Assembly: GCF_020662345.1 (NCBI RefSeq)
Contig: NZ_VMOA01000014.1
Location: 56,347-120,346, forward strand
Source: Methylobacterium sp. W2
GTDB lineage: Bacteria > Pseudomonadota > Alphaproteobacteria > Rhizobiales > Beijerinckiaceae
Length of the DNA: 64,000 bases
Reading direction: 5' to 3'
Shown: one piece after another, positions 59,754-64,000 of the stretch
How the letters are laid out: each line of letters begins with the position of its first letter
Position numbering within the stretch: position 1 is the stretch's first letter
The notes under the pieces: generated by a model
Databases searched by the model: none
Told to the model about the DNA's origin: nothing
Seen by the model: the letters and a program-made list of their open reading frames with translations, nothing else
Made by a program: the position numbers and the translations under genes

Positions 59754-61458
59754 GTGGCAAGCTAGACCGGTACGGGTGGCATCCCCGACTCCGGGCTTTG
59801 AGCTTGGCACGGATGCCGATACGCCTGGCGCATGGGAGGTTTCCCATCGGAGGTCGTCGACGAGGGAGTTGATTGCGTTGCTTCAGTCACGGGATGGCCT
59901 GCGGACCCTGTCAGGACGCCGCGTCATCGTCGTCGGCGCCGGTCCAGGGGGATTGGCGACGGCGCTTCTCCTCGCCCGCGCCGGCGTTCACGTCACCCTG
60001 GTCGAGAAGGACCCGGCCGTGGGAGGCCGAACGAAGACCGTGGAGGCCCCTGGCGGCTACCGGTTCGACATCGGCCCGACCTTCTTCCTCTATCCACAGA
60101 TTCTCGCGGACATCTTCGAGACCTGCGGCGAGCGGCTCGAGGATCACGTCAAGCTCGAACGGCTCGATCCGCAATACCACCTCGTCTTCGAGGCGGGCGG
60201 CGAGATCCGCGCCACCAACGACATGGAACGGCTGGAGGCCGAGGTCGCCCGCATCGCCCCGGACGACGCCAAGAACGTCCGAAAATTCTTCGCCGACAAC
60301 CGGGTGAAGCTGAAGTTCTTCAAGCCGGTGCTGGAACAGGCCTTCCACACCCTGCGCAGCATGGCCTCCCCGGCCATGATCGCCGCCCTGCCCCATCTCC
60401 ATCCCGGCCGCAGCGTCGACAAGGACCTGCAGCGCTACTTCAAGGACCCGCGCGTCCGCCTCGCCTTCGCGTTCCAGACCAAGTACCTCGGCATGTCGCC
60501 ATTCCGCTGCCCGAGCCTATTCACCATCCTGTCGTTCCTCGAATACGAGCACGGGGTCTACCATCCGGTCGGAGGCTGCGGCGCGGTGTCGGAGGCGATG
60601 GCAGGCCTCGCCCGCCGCATGGGCGTCGACATTCGCCTCGGTACCTCGGTGGACAGGGTGCTCTTCGAAGGCAAGAAAGCGATTGGCGTGGTCTGCGGAG
60701 CCGAGACGCTGAAGGCCGACGCGGTGGTCATCAACGGCGATTTCGCCAAGGTGATCAAGGATCTGGTACCTCAGACGCACCGCCCGCGCTGGCGCGACGC
60801 CAAGATCGACAAGGCCCGCCTCTCCTGCTCGACCTTCATGATGTATCTCGGGATCGAGGGACAAGTGCCGGCGGCCCTCGGCCACCATACCATCTTCCTG
60901 TCGGAGGAGTACGCCCGCAACATCCGCGAGATCACCGAGGGCACCCTGCCGATGCAGCCCTCGCTCTACGTCCAGCATGCGGGCTACACCGACGGCGGCA
61001 TGGCGCCGGCCGGCCATACCAGCCTCTACGTCCTCGTTCCGGTGCCGAACCTGAAGGCAGGAATCGACTGGCCAGCCACCCGCGAGAGCTACCGCCGCCT
61101 CGTCCTCGACCGGCTGAAGCTGCTGGGCCTGACCGATATCGAGGAGCGCATCCGCTACGAGCGCATCGTCGACCCGTCGCAATGGCGGGACGATTTCTTC
61201 GTGCATGAGGGCGCTACCTTCAACCTCGCCCACGACCTGATGCAGATGCTGTATTTCCGCCCCCACAACCGCTTCGGGCCGGGCCTCTACCTCGTCGGCG
61301 GCGGTACCCATCCGGGTTCGGGCCTGCCGGTGATCTACGAGGGGGCCCGCATCACCGCCCGCCTCCTCATCGAAGAACTCTCCGCCGGGCGCGTGGGCGC
61401 GGAGGCCGCCGGCATCCCCACCACCTCGCCGCTTGCCACCTCGGGCGAGACCTCGTGA
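59716..61458 (+). CDS. Phytoene desaturase-family (CrtI/CrtN-like) FAD oxidoreductase
   Basis: A flavin desaturase of about 530-580 residues. The FAD-binding motif VIVVGAGPGGLATALLLARAGVHVTLVEKDPAVGGRTKTVEAPGGYRFDIGPTFFLYP opens the real protein; the C-terminal FAD motif is GLYLVGGGTHPGSGLPVIYEGARITARLL. It is the carotenoid-type desaturase family; in Methylobacterium such enzymes make the pink C30 or C40 carotenoids. The start is uncertain: ATG at 59716 overlaps the RNA methyltransferase, and a GTG at 59776 and TTG at 59869 are in frame, the last leaving only about 15 residues before the FAD loop. The stop overlaps the DUF2141 gene start. Confidence 0.88.
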   Translation: MAIVPPLQPVEIRWQARPVRVASPTPGFELGTDADTPGAWEVSHRRSSTRELIALLQSRDGLRTLSGRRVIVVGAGPGGLATALLLARAGVHVTLVEKDPAVGGRTKTVEAPGGYRFDIGPTFFLYPQILADIFETCGERLEDHVKLERLDPQYHLVFEAGGEIRATNDMERLEAEVARIAPDDAKNVRKFFADNRVKLKFFKPVLEQAFHTLRSMASPAMIAALPHLHPGRSVDKDLQRYFKDPRVRLAFAFQTKYLGMSPFRCPSLFTILSFLEYEHGVYHPVGGCGAVSEAMAGLARRMGVDIRLGTSVDRVLFEGKKAIGVVCGAETLKADAVVINGDFAKVIKDLVPQTHRPRWRDAKIDKARLSCSTFMMYLGIEGQVPAALGHHTIFLSEEYARNIREITEGTLPMQPSLYVQHAGYTDGGMAPAGHTSLYVLVPVPNLKAGIDWPATRESYRRLVLDRLKLLGLTDIEERIRYERIVDPSQWRDDFFVHEGATFNLAHDLMQMLYFRPHNRFGPGLYLVGGGTHPGSGLPVIYEGARITARLLIEELSAGRVGAEAAGIPTTSPLATSGETS

Positions 61459-61877
61459 GGGGCGTATTCGCGATGGCCCTCACCGCCGCCCTGGCCTGCG
61501 GCGGCGCGCGGGCGGCCACTTTGGAGGTGCAGGTGGAGGGGATCGAGCCCGGCGCCGGCACGGTTTATGTCGCCCTGTGCCAGGGCGGCCTGTCGGAGGC
61601 CGAATGCCGCAACGGGCAGGACGTCCCGGCGGACGGCCGGACCCGGCGGGTGGTCCTCACCGGGATCGAGCCCGGCACCTACGCGGTCGCCGCCTACCAG
61701 GATCTCAACGGCAACCGCCGCCTCGACCGTACCGGCCTCGGCCTGCCGCTCGAACCCTATGGATTCTCCGGCGAGATGGGCCGTGCCCGGCCGGATTTCA
61801 GCCGCGCACGTTTCACCCTGCGCGAGCCCGGGATCGCGGTGCGGGTGCGCCTCGTCCGCGCCCTGCCCCCCCGCTGA
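61455..61877 (+). CDS. Exported DUF2141 protein
   Basis: A 140-residue protein with signal peptide (VRGVFAMALTAALACGGARA) and a DUF2141 beta-sandwich domain (LEVQVEGIEPGAGTVYVALCQGG; IEPGTYAVAAYQDLNGNRRLDRTGLGLPLEPYGFSGE). The DLNGNRRLD segment looks like a calcium-binding-type loop. DUF2141 proteins often sit beside carotenoid genes. The GTG start at 61455 overlaps the desaturase stop (GTGA), so it is coupled. Function unknown; probably periplasmic. Confidence 0.88.
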   Translation: MRGVFAMALTAALACGGARAATLEVQVEGIEPGAGTVYVALCQGGLSEAECRNGQDVPADGRTRRVVLTGIEPGTYAVAAYQDLNGNRRLDRTGLGLPLEPYGFSGEMGRARPDFSRARFTLREPGIAVRVRLVRALPPR

Positions 61878-61887
61878 CCCGCCGCTC

Positions 61888-62868
61888 ATGAATCCGGGAC
61901 AGGAGCCCCTGGTCGTAGTCCAGGGTGCCACCCTCGCCTATCGTGGGAATCTCGTTCTGCGCGGCGTCGATTGCCGGATCGAGGCGGGCGAGACCCTGGC
62001 GCTGCTCGGCCCCAACGGCGCCGGCAAGAGCTCTCTCATGCGCCTCGTGGCCGGACGCTTGCCTCCTGAGAGCGGCACCGTGCGGATCGCCGGGGCCGAC
62101 CCGTTCCGCGAACGCGAGGCGCGGCGCGTCATCGGCTGGGTGCCCCAGGAGATCGCCCTCTATCCCCGCCTCACCGTGGCCGAGAATCTTTCGGTCTTCG
62201 CCCAACTCTCGGGGATCGGCCGGCGCGAGCGCAAGGCGGCGGTCCAGTCCGCCCTGGAGCTCGCCGATCTCGGCGAGGTGGCGCGACGTCCGGTGGGCCA
62301 CCTGTCCGGCGGCTACCAGCGTCGGGCCAACATCGCCGCGAGCCTGATGGCGCGGCCGAGCCTCGTCCTCCTCGACGAGCCGACCCAGGGGGTGGACCTG
62401 CACGCCCGCGCGGCGATCCATGCGGTGCTCGCGCGCCTCCGTGCGCAAGGGGCTGCCATCCTCATCGCCACCCACGATTTCGCCGAGGCCGAACGCCTCG
62501 CCGACCGGATCGCCATCCTGGCGGACGGAAGACTCGTCCACGAGGGCCGCCTCGCGCTCCTGCTGGAGCGCATCCGCGCGGAGGTGCCCGAGCACGAAGT
62601 GGCACTGGCGAGCCCCGCCGATCCCGCCGCCGAGGCGGCCCTGCGCCGGGTGGGGTTCGCTCCCGTCGATACCGGCCTGACCTGGCGGGCCAGCCACCGG
62701 GCCGGGCTCGACGGGACCGCCCTCCTCGGCACCTTGCGGGCGGAGGGCGTGCCGGTGGCCGAGATCCGCATTCGTGCGCCGGGTCTGGAGGCGGTCTATC
62801 GCGAGGCTTTGGACCGCGCCGAACCGAACCGGCCCATCTCCCTACGCCGGACGGGAAGTCACGCATGA
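61888..62868 (+). CDS. ABC-2 exporter ATP-binding protein
   Basis: A 326-residue ATPase of the DrrA/CcmA-like class with Walker [19 protein letters not shown], signature [15 protein letters not shown], Walker [13 protein letters not shown], and H-loop [10 protein letters not shown]-terminal domain of about 90 residues follows the ABC domain, as in drug or polysaccharide exporters. It starts 10 bp after the DUF2141 gene and its stop overlaps the permease start (ATGA). Likely exports a lipid-like or pigment-related compound, but the substrate is not known. Confidence 0.9.
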   Translation: MNPGQEPLVVVQGATLAYRGNLVLRGVDCRIEAGETLALLGPNGAGKSSLMRLVAGRLPPESGTVRIAGADPFREREARRVIGWVPQEIALYPRLTVAENLSVFAQLSGIGRRERKAAVQSALELADLGEVARRPVGHLSGGYQRRANIAASLMARPSLVLLDEPTQGVDLHARAAIHAVLARLRAQGAAILIATHDFAEAERLADRIAILADGRLVHEGRLALLLERIRAEVPEHEVALASPADPAAEAALRRVGFAPVDTGLTWRASHRAGLDGTALLGTLRAEGVPVAEIRIRAPGLEAVYREALDRAEPNRPISLRRTGSHA

Positions 62869-64000
62869 TCGCCGCCGCCTTCCGGGTGATGCTGATCAGC
62901 CTGCGGCGGGACCGGGCCGCCCTGGTCATGGCCTTCGTCCTGCCGACCGTGATCTTCATGATCTTCGCCGCGATCTTCTCGGGCGCCATCGGCGACCGCA
63001 TCCGCATCCATCTCGGCCTCGTCGACCTCGCCGGCACGGCGACCACCGGCCGGCTGATGACGGCCCTCGAAGCCGACACCTCCCTGCGGATCGAGCGGCT
63101 GAGGGCCACGACCCTCGCCGAGGCGATGAGCGCGGTACGGCGCGGGGAGGTCGACGCCGCCCTGGTCCTGCGCGGCGACCTCGACGCGCCGGCGACGGGA
63201 GCCCCGCCGGAGGCCGCCCAGCCGGTGGTGCTGATCGAGAACCCCGCCAGGGCACTCGCCACGCCGATCGCGCTCGGCCAGTTGCAGCGCGTCCTCAACG
63301 AGTCGCTGCCCGACGTGGTCCTCGCCCGGATCGTCGCCGACGTGGAGCGATCCGGCAAGATCGGACCGGACGAGCGCGCCTTCCTCAATCAGGCCTTCGC
63401 CGAGCAGCGCGCCCGCAAGGAGCCGTTCTCCTTCGCCTCCCTGGTGGAGCGCCGGAGCACGGCCTCGGGCCGCACCAACGAGCGGGTGAGCTACTATGCC
63501 GGCGCCATCACCGCCGTGTTCCTGCTGTTCGCCGCCATGCAGGGGGCGATGTCCCTGGTGGAGGAACGGCAATCGGGCCTCGCCGACCGGCTCATGGCCG
63601 GGCCGGGGGGCTTGGCCGTGGTGGTGCTGGGCAAGTTCCTGTTCCTGGTGATCCAGGGGATGGTCCAGGCGGGCCTGATCTTCGCCGCCGCCGCCCTGGT
63701 CTACGGGGTCGAGATCGGCCCGCACTGGCCGGCCTGGATCGTCACCTCGCTTCTGGTCTCGGCCATGGCGGCGGGTCTGGCCCTCGCCGCCTGCGCGGCG
63801 GCCAACACTCGCCAGCAGGCGCATCTCGCCTCCACCTTCGGGGTGCTTCTGCTCTCGGCGGTGGGCGGCAGCATGGTCCCGCGCTTCCTGATGCCCCCCT
63901 GGCTGCAGCAGGCCGGTTGGCTCACCCCCAACGCCTGGGCCATCGAAGCCTACCAGACGGCCCTAGGCGAAGGCTGGTCGGCAGCCATGCCGGCCTGGGG
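62865..64000 (+). CDS. ABC-2 type permease (truncated by window end)
   Basis: The frame from the ATG at 62865 stays open to the end of the window (about 378 codons). TM1 is near the N-terminus ([25 protein letters not shown]), followed by a large extracytoplasmic domain ([30 protein letters not shown]), and then the five-helix ABC-2 core ([63 protein letters not shown]). This is the YhhJ/NatB-like layout. Partner of the ATPase at 61888. The 3' end lies beyond the window. Confidence 0.9.
   Translation, partial: MIAAAFRVMLISLRRDRAALVMAFVLPTVIFMIFAAIFSGAIGDRIRIHLGLVDLAGTATTGRLMTALEADTSLRIERLRATTLAEAMSAVRRGEVDAALVLRGDLDAPATGAPPEAAQPVVLIENPARALATPIALGQLQRVLNESLPDVVLARIVADVERSGKIGPDERAFLNQAFAEQRARKEPFSFASLVERRSTASGRTNERVSYYAGAITAVFLLFAAMQGAMSLVEERQSGLADRLMAGPGGLAVVVLGKFLFLVIQGMVQAGLIFAAAALVYGVEIGPHWPAWIVTSLLVSAMAAGLALAACAAANTRQQAHLASTFGVLLLSAVGGSMVPRFLMPPWLQQAGWLTPNAWAIEAYQTALGEGWSAAMPAW

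Noticed and set aside
1..64000. tRNA, rRNA, CRISPR, insertion sequences or prophage
   Set aside because: I looked for cloverleaf-like segments, direct-repeat/spacer arrays and transposase or integrase genes and found none that I could support.

Overview
The window is a high-GC alphaproteobacterial chromosome segment. Its gene content points to a pink-pigmented facultative methylotroph of the Methylobacterium/Methylorubrum group. The evidence is a XoxF-type methanol dehydrogenase operon, a pqqA-B-C/D-E operon with a fused pqqC/D, a full lanthanide uptake (lut) locus, tetrahydromethanopterin (H4MPT) biosynthesis genes and a carotenoid-type desaturase. I see no rRNA, tRNA, CRISPR array, insertion sequence or prophage.

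Layout. 1-5.6 kb: a LuxR-type regulator cut by the window edge, then housekeeping and envelope genes (DUF488, GH25 lipoprotein, hemolysin III, heme A synthase, DUF2842). 5.6-14.6 kb: an exopolysaccharide locus (deacetylase, BcsL/FemAB-like acetyltransferase, Wzz/GumC co-polymerase with a degenerate kinase domain, Wza-like export lipoprotein, GT4 glycosyltransferase, WcaJ-like initiating transferase). 14.7-23.8 kb: the lanthanide locus on the minus strand. lutA to lutG form one tightly packed run ending in a hairpin terminator, and lutH (TonB receptor) forms a separate unit. Beyond lutH lies a small exported protein that resembles LutD (LanD) with an inserted linker. 24-29.8 kb: a DUF2380/DUF3280-like exported protein, a four-gene overlapping H4MPT-type operon (MfnB, amino-acid kinase, DHPS-like DUF6513, DUF447), an MxaD-like SRPBCC protein and a second YVTN beta-propeller. 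30-36.2 kb: dprA, plsY, a dihydroorotase-like gene lacking the HxH metal motif, pyrB, and a cytochrome b/molybdopterin oxidoreductase pair. 36.4-41.7 kb: topA and a two-component system. 41.8-46.3 kb: pqqABC/DE followed by two translationally linked exported proteins of unknown function. 46.6-49 kb: folP-folB-folK and an L,D-transpeptidase. 49-52.4 kb: xoxF-xoxG-xoxJ. 53-55.6 kb: a nitrate/sulfonate/taurine-type ABC transporter. 55.9-64 kb: a pterin dehydratase-like protein, phosphoesterase, CDF-like transporter, MaoC hydratase, RNA methyltransferase, carotenoid-type desaturase, DUF2141 protein and an ABC-2 exporter cut by the window end.

How it fits together. LutH and the LutA/E/F transporter would bring lanthanides across the outer and inner membranes. 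XoxF uses lanthanide plus PQQ (made by PqqA-E) to oxidise methanol, XoxG takes the electrons, and H4MPT genes serve formaldehyde oxidation downstream. Several intergenic regions carry GC-rich palindromic repeats, including a composite element of about 190 bp present in two long copies and one truncated copy.
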